Source: Variovorax ginsengisoli
GTDB taxonomy: Bacteria; Pseudomonadota; Gammaproteobacteria; Burkholderiales; Burkholderiaceae_C
Assembly (NCBI RefSeq): GCF_030811835.1
Contig: NZ_JAUSRO010000002.1
Span: forward strand, 371,904-435,903
Reading direction: 5' to 3'
DNA: 64,000 nt
The position numbers and the translations under genes are program-made. The notes beneath the pieces are model-generated. The model had not been told where the DNA came from, made no database searches, and was given only the letters and a program-made list of their open reading frames with translations. Of the stretch, positions 41,081 through 52,922 are shown piece by piece; position 1 is the stretch's first letter; every line of letters starts with the position of its first letter.

Positions 41081-42047
41081 ACGACACGACCCTTCCTGCG
41101 TCCACCCACGTGGCTCAGCTTCCCGAAGTCGTACCGGCCATCGTGGCCGAAGGGCCGGTGGCCAAGCTGCCGCCGCCCGAGACGCCATGGCAGCGCTTCC
41201 GCCGCGAGTTCCTGGCGAACAAGCTGGCGGTGTTCGGCCTGGTGCTGCTCGCGCTGGCGGTGTTCGTTGCGGTGTTCGCGCCGTGGATCTCGCCGCAAGA
41301 CCCGTACGACATCGGCAAGCTCGACATCTTCGATTCCAAGCTGCCACCGGGCAGCCGGGATGCGGCCGACACCATGACCTATTGGCTGGGCACCGATGGT
41401 CAGGCGCGCGACCTGCTCTCGGCCATCTTCTACGGCCTGCGCACCAGCCTCATGGTGGGCGGGATCTCGGTGGCCGCAGCACTTGCCATCGGCAGCGTGG
41501 TCGGGCTGGCCGCCGCCTACTTCGGCGGCTGGATCGACGCGCTGCTGATGCGCATCGTCGACATCCAGCTCTCGTTCCCGGCCATCCTCGTCGCGCTGAT
41601 CCTGCTGGCCATCCTGGGCAAGGGCGTCGACAAGGTGATCATTGCGCTCGTCATCGTGCAGTGGGCCTACTTCGCGCGGGCCGCGCGCGGTGCGGCACTG
41701 GTGGAGCGCGCCAAGGAATACGTCGAGGCCGCGCAGTGCATGTCGCTCGGCTGGCCACGCGTGCTGCTGCGCCACATGCTGCCCAACTGCATGCCGCCGC
41801 TGATCGTGATCGCGACCATCGATCTGGCGCACGCCATCGCGTTGGAATCGACGCTGTCTTTCCTGGGCGTGGGCGTGCCGGTGACCGAGCCCTCGCTCGG
41901 TATGCTGATCGCCAACGGCTTCGAGTTTTTGCTGTCGGGCAACTACTGGATATCGTTCTTCCCGGGCATCGCATTGGCGCTGTCGATCGTCGGCATCAAC
42001 CTGGTGGGCGACCACCTGCGCGACATCCTCAACCCGCACAACTCGAA

Positions 42048-42051
<4 letters not shown>
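41077..42051 (+). CDS. peptide ABC transporter permease, DppC-type
   Basis: This 324-aa partner permease has the OppC_N segment ([25 protein letters not shown]) near residues 30-55. Six helices follow, with the EAA loop ([22 protein letters not shown]). [22 protein letters not shown] corresponds to the conserved LGTDxxGRD motif. Overlap with its upstream and downstream genes (ATGA at both ends) implies tightly coupled translation. Confidence 0.93.
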
Positions 42052-43037
<986 letters not shown>

Positions 43038-43043
43038 ACGCGC

Positions 43044-44083
<1,040 letters not shown>

Positions 44084-44087
<4 letters not shown>

Positions 44088-44977
44088 CCGCTACGACACC
44101 TGTTCTCCCGAGCGTCCCGACGCCGTTCCCGCCCTTCACGCTGCGCCTGCCCGAGGGCGATCCGCTGCCGCTGATCTGCGACTCGCCGCACAGCGGCACG
44201 AAGTACCCCGAGGACTTCGGCTACGCCGTGCCTTTCGACCTGCTGCGCGCCGGCGAAGACACCGACGTGCATGTGCTGTGGGACGCGCTGCCTTCCGTCG
44301 GCGCCACGCTGCTAGCGGCTGAATTCCCGCGCGCCTACATCGACCCGAACCGCGACATCGAGGACATCGACGCGGGCATGCTCGCCGAACCCTGGCCCAC
44401 GCCGCTCAGCCCCAGCGAGAAGACGCGCCTGGGCATCGGCCTGATCTGGCGCGATGCGAAGAAGAACGGCAAGGGTGCCATCTACGACCGCAAGTTGCCC
44501 GTGGCCGAGGTGCAGAGCCGCATCGCGACGTATCACGCGCCGTACCACGCGGCCATGCGCGAGCACATCGAGGCGGCCTACGCGCGCTTCGGCGCCGTGT
44601 GGCACCTCAACCTGCACTCCATGCCCGCCGACTCGTACGAGGGGCTGCAGATCCAGAGCGACCACCCGCTCGCCGACTTCGTGCTGGGCGACCGCGACGG
44701 CACCACCGCCGCGCCCGAGTTCACCGTCATGGTCGCCGAGGCGCTGAAGAAGCGCGGCTTCAACGTCGCAATCAACGACCCTTTCAAGGGCGTGGCGCTG
44801 ATCGCCCGCCTGGGCTGGCCGGCGGAACGTCGGCACAGCCTGCAGATCGAGGTGCATCGCGGCCTCTACATGAACGAAATCACCCGCGAGCGCAGTGCAG
44901 GCTTTGATGCGCTGCAAGATGCGCTTGCAGGCGTCTCCCAAGACATCGCCCACTACGTCAAGGACCAACTGAAATGA
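44084..44977 (+). CDS. N-formylglutamate amidohydrolase family protein
   Basis: This 297-aa zinc hydrolase of the FGase family removes formyl groups from N-formylglutamate in histidine catabolism, or acts on related N-blocked amino acids. Visible signatures are ICDSPHSGTKYP (metal His near residue 37), FPRAYIDPNRDIEDID, and HLNLHSMP with the second metal His near 183; LQIEVHRGLYMNE closes the active site. No hut genes are nearby; instead it sits in a peptide-importer operon and overlaps both neighbours. Confidence 0.88.
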
Positions 44978-46179
44978 CCGTCATCGCCGACATCGAAGAC
45001 AAGCACGCGGAGTTCACCGCGCTGCGCCGCGACATCCACGCGCACCCCGAACTCGCCTTCAAGGAAACCCGCACCTCCGACCTGGTGGCCGAGCGCCTCG
45101 CGGCGTGGGGCATCGAAGTGCACCGCGGCCTGGGCACCACGGGTGTCGTCGGCGTGCTGCACGGCACGCGCGGCGCAGGCGAACGCGCCATCGGCCTGCG
45201 CGCCGACATGGACGCGCTGCCCATGCCCGAGCACAACCGCTTCCTGCACGCCTCGAAGAACCCCGGTCGCATGCACGGCTGCGGCCACGATGGCCACACG
45301 GCGATGCTGCTGGGCGCGGCGCACTACCTGTCGACGCACCGCGACTTCGATGGCACCGTCAACTTCATCTTCCAGCCGGCGGAAGAGGGCGGCAACGCCG
45401 GCGCCAAGGCCATGATGGACGACGGCCTGTTCGACCGCTTTCCCTGCGAAGAGATCTACGGTATCCACAACATGCCCGGCTTCGAGGCCGGCCACTTCGC
45501 CTTCCGCAAGGGCCCGACGATGGCGTCGAGCAACCGCTTCGACATCATCGTGCGTGGCACCGGTGGCCACGCGGCGCAGCCGCACAAGGCGGTCGACACC
45601 ATCGTCATCGCCGCGCAGATGGTCGGCGCGCTGCAGACATTGATCTCGCGCCACAAGAACCCGATCGACGTTGCGGTGGTGAGCGTCACGCAGATCCATG
45701 CGGGCGATGCCTACAACGTGCTGCCCGGCGAAGCCGTGATCAAGGGCACTGTGCGCACCTTCAGCACCGAGGTGCTGGACGACATCGAGGCCAACATGCG
45801 CCGCATTGCCGAAATGCTGCCGCAGGCGCACGGCGGCACGGGTGAGCTCAAGTTCCACCGCGCCTACCCGCCGCTGGTCAACTGGGACGCCCAGACCGAC
45901 TTCGCCATGCAGGTCGCCAAGGACACCTTCGGCGCGGACAAGGTCGACGGCAACACGCCGCAGCACGGCGGCGCCGAGGACTTCTCGTTCTACCTGCAGA
46001 AGGTGCCGGGCTGCTACCTTTTCGTTGGCAACGGCGGCGGCGGCCACCGCGAAGAGACTTACCACGGCATGGGCCCGTGCGAGCTGCACAACCCGAACTA
46101 CGACTTCAACGACGCGCTGCTGCCGGTGGGCTCGACCTACTGGGTGCGGTTGGTCGAGGCGTTCTTCGCACGGGAGTGA
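44974..46179 (+). CDS. M20 family amidohydrolase (N-acyl amino acid/hippurate hydrolase-like)
   Basis: This 401-aa dinuclear metal amidohydrolase has DIHAHPELAFKE near the N-terminus, RADMDALPM, the metal-binding MHGCGHDGHTAMLL, EEGGNAGAKAMMDDG, and QHGGAEDFSFY near the C-terminus. The lid/dimerisation domain (about 185-300) includes GTGGHAAQPHKAVDTI. Related enzymes cleave N-acyl amino acids, hippurate or indole-acetyl amino acids. It ends the ABC operon; its stop is 4 bp from the convergent CorC-like gene. Confidence 0.9.
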   Translation: MTVIADIEDKHAEFTALRRDIHAHPELAFKETRTSDLVAERLAAWGIEVHRGLGTTGVVGVLHGTRGAGERAIGLRADMDALPMPEHNRFLHASKNPGRMHGCGHDGHTAMLLGAAHYLSTHRDFDGTVNFIFQPAEEGGNAGAKAMMDDGLFDRFPCEEIYGIHNMPGFEAGHFAFRKGPTMASSNRFDIIVRGTGGHAAQPHKAVDTIVIAAQMVGALQTLISRHKNPIDVAVVSVTQIHAGDAYNVLPGEAVIKGTVRTFSTEVLDDIEANMRRIAEMLPQAHGGTGELKFHRAYPPLVNWDAQTDFAMQVAKDTFGADKVDGNTPQHGGAEDFSFYLQKVPGCYLFVGNGGGGHREETYHGMGPCELHNPNYDFNDALLPVGSTYWVRLVEAFFARE

Positions 46180-46183
46180 GGCT

Positions 46184-47482
46184 TCACGCGGACGCCGTCG
46201 CGCGGGTGACCATCACTTGGTCGATGCGGTGGCTGTCCACGTCCATCACCTCGAAGGTGTAGCCCATCGAACTCACGCAGTCGGTCTTCTTGGGCACGCG
46301 GCGCAGCATGACCATCAGGAAGCCGGCCAACGTCTCGTACTGGTCGCCATGCGGCAGGCCGTCGATGTCCAGGGCGCGCAGCACATCCTGGATGGGCGTC
46401 ACGCCGTCCATCAGCCAGGAATTCTCGTCGCGCTGCACGATCTGCTGCTCCTCGTCCTGCGGGCCGACCAGGTCGCCCATCACGGTGCTCATGACGTCGT
46501 TGAGCGTGATCACGCCGACCACCAGGCTGTATTCGTTGACCACGATGGCAAAGTCTTCCTTGGCCTGGCGGAACTGTTCGAGCACTTCGGTGAGCGACAG
46601 CCGGTCGAACACCACCAGCGCCTTGTGCAGCGGCACGCCCTGGTCAAGTGCCAGCGGCTGGCTGCTGAGCACGCGCTGGAACATGTCCTTGGCGTCGACA
46701 TAGCCCAGCACATGGTCGATGTCGCCGTCGCAGATCGGGTAGGCTGAAAAGGGCTCGGCCACGATGCGCGCCCGCAGCACCACTTCGGGGTCGTCCTTCT
46801 GGAACCAGGCGATGCGGTCGCGCGAGGTCATCACGCTGTTGACCAGCCGCGTGTCGAGTTCGAACACATTCGCGATCACCTGCTGTTCGCGCGCGGCCAG
46901 CACGCCGGCCCTGGCACCGGCCTCCGTCATGGCCAGGATGTCGGCCGAAGTGATGGTTTCGGCACGGTGCGCTGGAATGCCCAGCAACTTGAACAGCAGG
47001 TCGGTGCTGCGGGTGAACAGCCAGACCATCGGCTTGAAGGTGGTGATGAGCACTTGCATCGGCCCGACCATGCGCACGGCGATGCGCTCCGGGTCGTTCA
47101 TGCCCAGGCGCTTGGGGAACAGGTCGGCGAACACCAGGAAGACCGCGATGATGGTTACAAAGGAGGCCGCAAAAGCGGCACCTTGGGCGGTTTCGGGGCT
47201 GAACCACAACACGAAGATGCGCGCGAAGTAGGGGCTGAGCGAGCCTTCGCCGACCACGCCGCCGAGGATGGCCACCGCATTCAGGCCGATCTGCACCACG
47301 GTGAAGTAGTGGCCGGGCTGCTCCTGAACGCGCAGCACGCGTTCGGCGCGCAGGTCGCCCTCGTCGGCCATCTGGCGCAGGCGCAGGCGGCGCGAAGCGG
47401 CCAGGCAGATTTCGGCAAGAGAGAAGAAGGCGCTCGTCGCGATCAGCAAGACGATGACGAGCAGGCTTTGAGTGAGTGTCAT
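46184..47482 (-). CDS. HlyC/CorC (CNNM-type) membrane protein with CBS pair
   Basis: This 432-aa inner-membrane protein has an N-terminal DUF21/CNNM domain with three to four helices (about 1-180), a CBS pair (about 205-330) and a C-terminal CorC_HlyC domain (about 345-425, SSMGYTFEVMDVDSHRIDQV). Relatives influence magnesium/cobalt or polyamine export; calling it a hemolysin is historical and not supported here. The CBS domains suggest regulation by adenine nucleotides. Confidence 0.9.
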   Translation of the reverse strand: MTLTQSLLVIVLLIATSAFFSLAEICLAASRRLRLRQMADEGDLRAERVLRVQEQPGHYFTVVQIGLNAVAILGGVVGEGSLSPYFARIFVLWFSPETAQGAAFAASFVTIIAVFLVFADLFPKRLGMNDPERIAVRMVGPMQVLITTFKPMVWLFTRSTDLLFKLLGIPAHRAETITSADILAMTEAGARAGVLAAREQQVIANVFELDTRLVNSVMTSRDRIAWFQKDDPEVVLRARIVAEPFSAYPICDGDIDHVLGYVDAKDMFQRVLSSQPLALDQGVPLHKALVVFDRLSLTEVLEQFRQAKEDFAIVVNEYSLVVGVITLNDVMSTVMGDLVGPQDEEQQIVQRDENSWLMDGVTPIQDVLRALDIDGLPHGDQYETLAGFLMVMLRRVPKKTDCVSSMGYTFEVMDVDSHRIDQVMVTRATASA

Positions 47483-47583
47483 GGGTCGATCAGGAAGACC
47501 GACATGGTGCCAGACGAAAGCCCGGTCGCGCCGAAAAGGCGGCGCGCCGGCCTGCGTTCCCGTGCGTTCGGTCGCAGCAACGC

Positions 47584-48579
47584 CTATTGCATGAAGCCGA
47601 TCCGGCTCTTGGCGATGCCCTGGCGCGGCAGGTCGTCGACCCGCACGGTATCGCGCTGCGCGAGGCGCGCGTTGCCAAAGCCGGTCATGAGCGCGCGCCG
47701 CATCTCGCGCGGCGCGAGCGCGGCCAGCGCGTCGAGCACATCATCGGACGGCTCGGGCGCCAGCAGCCGACCCCAATCGTGCTCAGCCCGGATCGACGCA
47801 TACAGGTTGCGCGCGATCTGCCGTGCCGCCTCGGGCGAGGGCGCCTCGATCTCGAACACATTCATGCGGTTCATGATGGGCTCGGGGATGTGACGCCCAT
47901 CGTTGGCGGTGGTGATCCAGATCACCTGGCTCGCATCGATCGGCACTTCGGCGAACTCGTCGACGAAAGCGTGCGCGGTGTCATGCTCCAGAAGGTTGTA
48001 GAGCGCGCCGAGCGGGTCGTACTGGGTGTCGGCCCCGGCCTTGTCGATCTCGTCGATGACCATCACCGGATTCGCATACTGGCCGTCGACCAGCGCCTCG
48101 AACACCTTGCCGGGCTTGGCGCCCTTCCATTGGGACGAGGAGCCCGACAGCAGCCAGCCGGCCGTCATGGAATTCATCGGCACCAGCGACATGCCAGTGC
48201 CCAGCAGTTCGGCCAGCTTGCGTGCGAAGTGCGTCTTGCCGATGCCCGGTGGGCCGAGCAGCAGCATGGGCGTGACTTCGAGCCCGTCGCGGCTGTCCTG
48301 CGCCAGCGCGACGTGGCGACGCACGTCGTCCAGCACGTCAGTGAAATTAGGGAGCTGCGCGTAGAGCGATGCCATTTCGGGCACCCCGCTGGGCTTGACC
48401 TGGAAGCGGTCGGGACCGCGTTCGAGCATGCGCTCGTAGGTGCTGCGCAGGTGGTCGTGCTCTTTGTCGTGGAGCTTGGCCAGCTTGCGTTCGACGTCCT
48501 GTGTCTGGAACACGCTGCGCAGGTTGGCAACCGGCAGCTGGAACGACGGCGTGGCGGGGACGAGACTGCGGGAATCCAT
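47584..48579 (-). CDS. Lon-like AAA+ ATPase lacking LON and protease domains
   Basis: This 331-aa AAA+ protein resembles the ATPase core of Lon. Walker A GPPGIGKT (109-116), Walker B VMVIDE (172-177), sensor Asn in ITTAND near 226 and an arginine finger candidate at 238 are all present. The segment YDPLGALYNLLEHDTAHAF closely recalls Lon. The N-terminal substrate domain and C-terminal Ser-Lys protease domain are absent, and no other domain replaces them, so it may be a chaperone or an adaptor. The start at 48579 is supported by an excellent SD, AGGAGGT. Confidence 0.85.
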   Translation of the reverse strand: MDSRSLVPATPSFQLPVANLRSVFQTQDVERKLAKLHDKEHDHLRSTYERMLERGPDRFQVKPSGVPEMASLYAQLPNFTDVLDDVRRHVALAQDSRDGLEVTPMLLLGPPGIGKTHFARKLAELLGTGMSLVPMNSMTAGWLLSGSSSQWKGAKPGKVFEALVDGQYANPVMVIDEIDKAGADTQYDPLGALYNLLEHDTAHAFVDEFAEVPIDASQVIWITTANDGRHIPEPIMNRMNVFEIEAPSPEAARQIARNLYASIRAEHDWGRLLAPEPSDDVLDALAALAPREMRRALMTGFGNARLAQRDTVRVDDLPRQGIAKSRIGFMQ

Positions 48580-48726
48580 GGACACCTCCTGTTTCGAACA
48601 CTGTGCCTCAGCATAAGCCATGCCAGAAGGCCATGTGTGGCGCCGGTGTGTCGAATGCCGCGCCGCGGGCCGGTGCAGTGCCCAACGGAAGGGTCGGTTG
48701 CGGCGTGGCGCGGCCGCGCAGGCGGA

Positions 48727-49056
48727 TCAGGCTGCGGCGCTGCCGCCGACGACCTGCTGGAGTTCGCCCGACTCGTACATCTCCATCATGATGTCCGAGC
48801 CGCCGATGAATTCGCCCTTGACGTAGAGCTGTGGGATGGTGGGCCAGCTGCTGTATTCCTTGATGCCCTGGCGGATCTCGGCGTCGTCGAGCACGTTCAC
48901 TGTCTTGAGCGCGCGGGTGTCGACACCCACGGCCTTGAGGATCTGGATGGCGCGGCCGGAAAAACCGCACATCGGGAAGCTCGCGTTGCCCTTCATGAAG
49001 AGCACGAGTTCGTTGGACTTGACGAGGTCGTCGATGCGTTGCTGTGCGTCGGACAT
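48727..49056 (-). CDS. grxD: monothiol glutaredoxin (Grx4-type)
   Basis: GrxD (109 aa) carries and transfers [2Fe-2S] clusters with glutathione. The active site CGFS is at residues 30-33 (FPMCGFSGRAIQIL). Other family residues appear in VLDDAEIRQGIKEYSSWPTIPQLYVKGEFIGG. It is the last gene of the hemA-prfA-prmC-grxD group, 34 bp after prmC; the following 147 bp up to the AAA+ gene hold no other gene that I can see. Confidence 0.96.
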   Translation of the reverse strand: MSDAQQRIDDLVKSNELVLFMKGNASFPMCGFSGRAIQILKAVGVDTRALKTVNVLDDAEIRQGIKEYSSWPTIPQLYVKGEFIGGSDIMMEMYESGELQQVVGGSAAA

Positions 49057-49090
49057 GGTGGGTAACTCCTGAAAAAAGTTCGTTGACGGA

Positions 49091-49984
49091 TTATTTCACT
49101 GTGCGGGCGGATGTGCCGGACGTGCCGTTCCAAACACCGCCCGTGCAGCGGGCGATGCCCGCCAGGTCGTTGCGGCTGTGCGCCTGGTCGAAGCCGCGTG
49201 CCTGGAGCAGCGCCTTCACGGCAGCGCTCTGGTCGTGTCCGTGCTCCAGCAGCAGCCAGCCGCCCGGGCGCAGGTGCGCGGGTGCCGCGTCGACGATGCG
49301 GCGCAGGTCGTCCAGGCCATCGGTCCCGGAGACCAGGGCTGACACTGGCTCGTGCGCCAGCGCCGGCAGATGCGGGTCGCCTGCGGCGATGTAGGGCGGG
49401 TTGGAGGCGATCAGGTCGAGCCCCGCCGGCGCGCCGTCCAGCCAGTCGGCCTGGCGGAACTGTACCGGCAGGCCCAGGCGCCGCGCGTTGGCACTGGCCA
49501 CGGCCAGCGCGTCGGCGCTGGCGTCGACCGCCACCACCCGGGCATCGGGGCGTGCCTGTTGCAAGGCAAGGGCAATCGCACCGCTGCCGGTGCCCAGGTC
49601 GAGCACATGGGGCGCCGACTGGCCTTCGAGCACGGCCAAGGCCCAGTCGACCAGCGTTTCGGTGTCGGGGCGCGGCACCAGCACGCGCGCGTCCACCTTC
49701 AGCGTCAGGCCGTGGAATTCCTTCTCGCCGACCAGGTAGGCGACCGGTTCGCCAGCCCGCCGGCGCGCACAACCGGCTGCAAAGTGCAGCCATGCCGCCT
49801 CGGGCAACGCGTCGGTGTCGTGCGCCAGCAGCCAGGCCCGGTCGTGCGGCGCGCGGCCCAGCGCATGCAGCAGCAGCAACTGTGCATCAAGTCGGTCGAT
49901 GCCGAGTGCCCCCGGCGCGGTGGCCGCTCGCAATGCCTGCGCGACGGTGGAGGGCGTCGCCACGTCGATGCGTTCGCCGGTCAT
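49091..49984 (-). CDS. prmC: peptide chain release factor N5-glutamine methyltransferase
   Basis: PrmC (297 aa) methylates the Gln of the GGQ motif in release factors RF1 and RF2. An N-terminal helical domain is followed by a Rossmann methyltransferase with the SAM motif [13 protein letters not shown] (near 170) and the NPPY motif ASNPPYIA that holds the glutamine. Its start overlaps the prfA stop, so it is translated with its own substrate. Confidence 0.95.
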   Translation of the reverse strand: MTGERIDVATPSTVAQALRAATAPGALGIDRLDAQLLLLHALGRAPHDRAWLLAHDTDALPEAAWLHFAAGCARRRAGEPVAYLVGEKEFHGLTLKVDARVLVPRPDTETLVDWALAVLEGQSAPHVLDLGTGSGAIALALQQARPDARVVAVDASADALAVASANARRLGLPVQFRQADWLDGAPAGLDLIASNPPYIAAGDPHLPALAHEPVSALVSGTDGLDDLRRIVDAAPAHLRPGGWLLLEHGHDQSAAVKALLQARGFDQAHSRNDLAGIARCTGGVWNGTSGTSARTVK

Positions 49985-51069
49985 GCGGGCAGGCTCGATT
50001 CGAGCTCGGCAAGCTGCTCGGCCTCGCGGAAGGCCTGGAGTGCGTCGAGCACGTCGCCCAGGTCGCCCTCCATGATTGACAGCAGCTTGTAGAGCGTGAG
50101 GTTGATGCGGTGGTCGGTGAGCCGGCCCTGCGGGAAGTTGTAGGTGCGGATGCGGTCGGAACGGTCGCCGGTGCCGATCAGTCCCTTGCGCTCGGCCGCG
50201 TCCTTGGCCGCGCGTTCACTGCGGTCCTTTTCCTGGATGCGTGCAGACAAGACCTGCAGGGCCTTGGCCTTGTTGCGATGCTGGCTGCGGTCGTCCTGGC
50301 ATTCGGCGACGATGCCGGTCGGGATATGGGTGATGCGCACGGCCGAGTCGGTCTTGTTGATGTGCTGGCCGCCTGCACCGCTCGCGCGGTAGGTGTCGAT
50401 GCGCAGGTCGGCCGGATTGATCTGCACGGCCACCGTCTCGTCGGGCTCGGCCAGCACGGCCACGGTGCAGGCACTGGTGTGGATGCGGCCCTGCGTTTCG
50501 GTGGCGGGCACGCGCTGCACGCGGTGGCCACCCGACTCGAAGCGCAGCCGGCCAAACACATCGTCTCCCACCACGCGGATCACGACTTCCTTGTAGCCGC
50601 CGAGCTCGCTGGTGCTTTCGCTGACGATCTCGCAGCGCCAGCCCACGCGCTCTGCATGGCGCGTGTACATGCGCAGCAGATCGCCCGCGAACAGCGCCGA
50701 TTCGTCGCCGCCTGTGCCTGCGCGGATTTCGAGGAATGCGTTGCGCGCGTCGTCCGGGTCCTTGGGCAGCAGCAGGCGCTGCAGCTCGTCTTCGAGCTTG
50801 GTGAGTTCTTCCTCGGCCGAAGCGATTTCTTCCCGCGCCATCTCGGCCATGTCGGCGTCGCCGAGCATCTCGCGCGCGCCGGCCAGGTCGGCCTCGCGCT
50901 GAACGTAGCGTGTGTAGCGGCCGGCGATCTGCGTGACCTCGGCATGTTCGCGCGAAATGGTGCGGTACTGCGTCATGTCGGACATGATGTCTTCGCGCGA
51001 CAGCAGGAAGTCGAGTTCACCCAGGCGTTGGGCGTAGCGTTCGAGTTGGTGACGGAGGAATGGCTTCAT
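49981..51069 (-). CDS. prfA: peptide chain release factor 1
   Basis: RF1 (362 aa) terminates translation at UAA and UAG. The GGQ loop ([16 protein letters not shown]) lies near residue 230. The stop-codon recognition site, normally PxT, is probably in the segment around [12 protein letters not shown]. The start at 51069 ([16 protein letters not shown]) is chosen by homology; the long open frame upstream runs through an odd repeat tract. Confidence 0.96.
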   Translation of the reverse strand: MKPFLRHQLERYAQRLGELDFLLSREDIMSDMTQYRTISREHAEVTQIAGRYTRYVQREADLAGAREMLGDADMAEMAREEIASAEEELTKLEDELQRLLLPKDPDDARNAFLEIRAGTGGDESALFAGDLLRMYTRHAERVGWRCEIVSESTSELGGYKEVVIRVVGDDVFGRLRFESGGHRVQRVPATETQGRIHTSACTVAVLAEPDETVAVQINPADLRIDTYRASGAGGQHINKTDSAVRITHIPTGIVAECQDDRSQHRNKAKALQVLSARIQEKDRSERAAKDAAERKGLIGTGDRSDRIRTYNFPQGRLTDHRINLTLYKLLSIMEGDLGDVLDALQAFREAEQLAELESSLPA

Positions 51070-51248
51070 GGATTCGGGAACGGGAGCACAGACGGCACGC
51101 AGAGCGCGTGGAGGTTTCGCAGAAGGCGCAAAAGGAAGACAAAGAGAAGACAAAGCGCTGGATGGTTTCCTTGCGTCGTGCGCGCAACTTTCACATCCTC
51201 TGCGTTTGGAAGCCCGCATCGAGCGGACCGAGACGCGGGCCAGTGCCG
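51070..51248. repeat. periodic CTTTGTC/CTCTGCG-type tract between hemA and prfA
   Basis: This 179-bp gap holds no gene. Read on the minus strand, about 51100-51165 has repeated short pyrimidine-rich units (CTTTGTCTTCT, CTTTGTCTTCC, TTTTGCGCCTT, CTGCG, CTCTGCG) with a spacing of roughly 11-12 bp. Similar CTTTGCG-rich intergenic tracts occur in many bacteria, from my general recall. Function is unknown. Confidence 0.6.
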
Positions 51249-52520
51249 CTAACGCTCTTTGCGCAGGAACAGGCGCGAGACGGTGGCGGCAGTCTGCTCG
51301 CGCGTGGGCGCGTCGCCCGCATGCAGCTCGGCCAGTGCGCCATGCATCATCTTCTGGGTGAGGCCACGCGACAGGGCCTCGAGCACCGCCTCGATCGGCT
51401 CACCCTTGGCGAGCAGCTTGCGCGCACGCGCCATCTCGGCCGCGCGCCAGACCTCGGCCTGGGCATGCAGTTGCTGGATCAGCGGCACGGTGCCGCGCTG
51501 GTCGAGCCACTGCATGAAGTTCTGCACGCCGTTGTCGATGATGACCTCGGCCTGCGCCACGGCGGCCTGGCGGCTGGCCTGGCCTTCCTGCACCACCTGG
51601 GCGAGGTCGTCGACCGTGTACAGGTAAACGTCTTCCAGATCCTTGACCTCGGGCTCGATGTCGCGCGGCACGGCCAGGTCGACCATGAACATGGGCCGGT
51701 GCTTGCGTTGCTTGAGCGCGCGTTCGACTGCGCCCAGGCCGATCAATGGCAGGGTGCTCGCGGTGCAGCTCACGACGATGTCGAATTCGGCCATGCGCGC
51801 GGGCAGGTCGGCCAGGCGAATGGCTTCCGCACCGAAGCGCGCAGCCAGCTTTTCGCCGCGTGCCATGGTGCGGTTGGCGATGGTGATCGACTTCGGATCG
51901 CGGGCGGCGAAATGGGTCACGGCCAGATCGATCATCTCGCCGGCGCCCACGAAAAGCAGGCGCGTCTCGCGCAGATCTTCGAACAGCTGGCCGGCCAGAC
52001 GCACCGCCGCTGCCGCCATGCTGATGGAATGCGCGCCGATCTCGGTGGCGGTGCGCACCTCCTTGGCGACCGCAAAGGAACGCTGGAAGAGCTGGTTGAG
52101 CGTGCTGCCGAGTGCGCCGGCGGTCTCCGCGGCACGGACAGCGTCTTTCATCTGGCCGAGGATCTGGGCTTCGCCCAGCACCATCGAATCGAGCCCGCTG
52201 GCCACGCGAAAGGCATGGCGTGCGGCCTCGTCATCGTGCAGCGCATAGGCGTGCGAGCGCAGAAGAGCGGGCGCCACGCCCCCGCTCTGGGCCAGCCAGC
52301 CGAGTGTGTGGTCCAGCGCCATGTGGTCGGCCGCGCAGTAGATCTCGGTGCGGTTGCAGGTGGAGATGATCGCCGCTTCGACGTGCGGATGGCGTGAACT
52401 GCCAAAGGAACTGCGCAGGCTCTGCAGCGTGGGCGCCATCTGATCGAGTGCGAATGCGAACCGTCCGCGCAGATCGAGCGGCGCGGTGGTGTGGTTCAAC
52501 CCGAGGGCCCAGACTGACAT
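51249..52520 (-). CDS. hemA: glutamyl-tRNA reductase
   Basis: HemA (423 aa) reduces Glu-tRNA to glutamate-1-semialdehyde, the first committed step of tetrapyrrole synthesis in the C5 pathway. The N-terminal [16 protein letters not shown] and the catalytic Cys at about residue 55 ([11 protein letters not shown]) are intact, and the NADPH-binding and dimerisation parts follow. A consensus TATAAT lies only 8 bp before the ATG and no Shine-Dalgarno sequence is seen, so the mRNA may be leaderless. hemA-prfA-prmC is a conserved group. Confidence 0.96.
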   Translation of the reverse strand: MSVWALGLNHTTAPLDLRGRFAFALDQMAPTLQSLRSSFGSSRHPHVEAAIISTCNRTEIYCAADHMALDHTLGWLAQSGGVAPALLRSHAYALHDDEAARHAFRVASGLDSMVLGEAQILGQMKDAVRAAETAGALGSTLNQLFQRSFAVAKEVRTATEIGAHSISMAAAAVRLAGQLFEDLRETRLLFVGAGEMIDLAVTHFAARDPKSITIANRTMARGEKLAARFGAEAIRLADLPARMAEFDIVVSCTASTLPLIGLGAVERALKQRKHRPMFMVDLAVPRDIEPEVKDLEDVYLYTVDDLAQVVQEGQASRQAAVAQAEVIIDNGVQNFMQWLDQRGTVPLIQQLHAQAEVWRAAEMARARKLLAKGEPIEAVLEALSRGLTQKMMHGALAELHAGDAPTREQTAATVSRLFLRKER

Positions 52521-52528
52521 AACTTGAG

Positions 52529-52534
52529 ATTATA
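52529..52534 (-). promoter_or_regulatory. -10 element very close to hemA start
   Basis: On the minus strand a perfect TATAAT ends 8 bp before the hemA ATG. A weak -35 candidate (CGGACA) lies 18 bp further upstream. This spacing predicts transcription start at or within a few bases of the start codon. Confidence 0.5.
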
Positions 52535-52635
52535 AAATTTGTGGATGCCATTTGTCCGTTTGGGCGGCATGACCGAGACTATCGCTGCGATATGCGGGAA
52601 GCCGGGGCGTTTTTTTCACCTGCCGCACTGCCTTC

Positions 52636-52914
52636 ATGTCCGCCTTCTCCTTCGTCGATCACCTGCTCAATTTCGCCTTGCCCGCCCTCTTTGTGGCACT
52701 GGTGGTGGCCTTCGTCTCGCGCTTCACGCTGCCGCGCCGCCCGTCGGCGCCTGCGTTCTGGCGCCAGGTGGCGCTGAATTCCGCCGTTGGGCTGCTGGCC
52801 CTGGAAGCGGGCCTGCTCCTCTTCGGGCGCGACGGCAAGATGCTCACCTACGCCGCGCTGGTCGTGGGCTGCGGCACCTGCCAGTGGTGGATGTCGCGCG
52901 CTTTCCGGCGTTGA
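52636..52914 (+). CDS. small membrane protein, unknown function
   Basis: This 92-aa protein has about three hydrophobic segments (near residues 8-27, 44-62 and 68-86) and no recognised domain. It lies between the divergent hemA promoter and a convergent channel gene, only 8 bp from the latter's 3' end. No clear Shine-Dalgarno sequence precedes the ATG at 52636. Hydrophobic pattern and GC-typical codon use suggest a real gene. Confidence 0.6.
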   Translation: MSAFSFVDHLLNFALPALFVALVVAFVSRFTLPRRPSAPAFWRQVALNSAVGLLALEAGLLLFGRDGKMLTYAALVVGCGTCQWWMSRAFRR

Positions 52915-52922
52915 GGCGGCGC

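Noticed and set aside
51070..51219. N-terminal extension of prfA through the intergenic repeat
   Set aside because: RF1 proteins begin at [14 protein letters not shown] sequences; the extension is a frame-open repeat tract.
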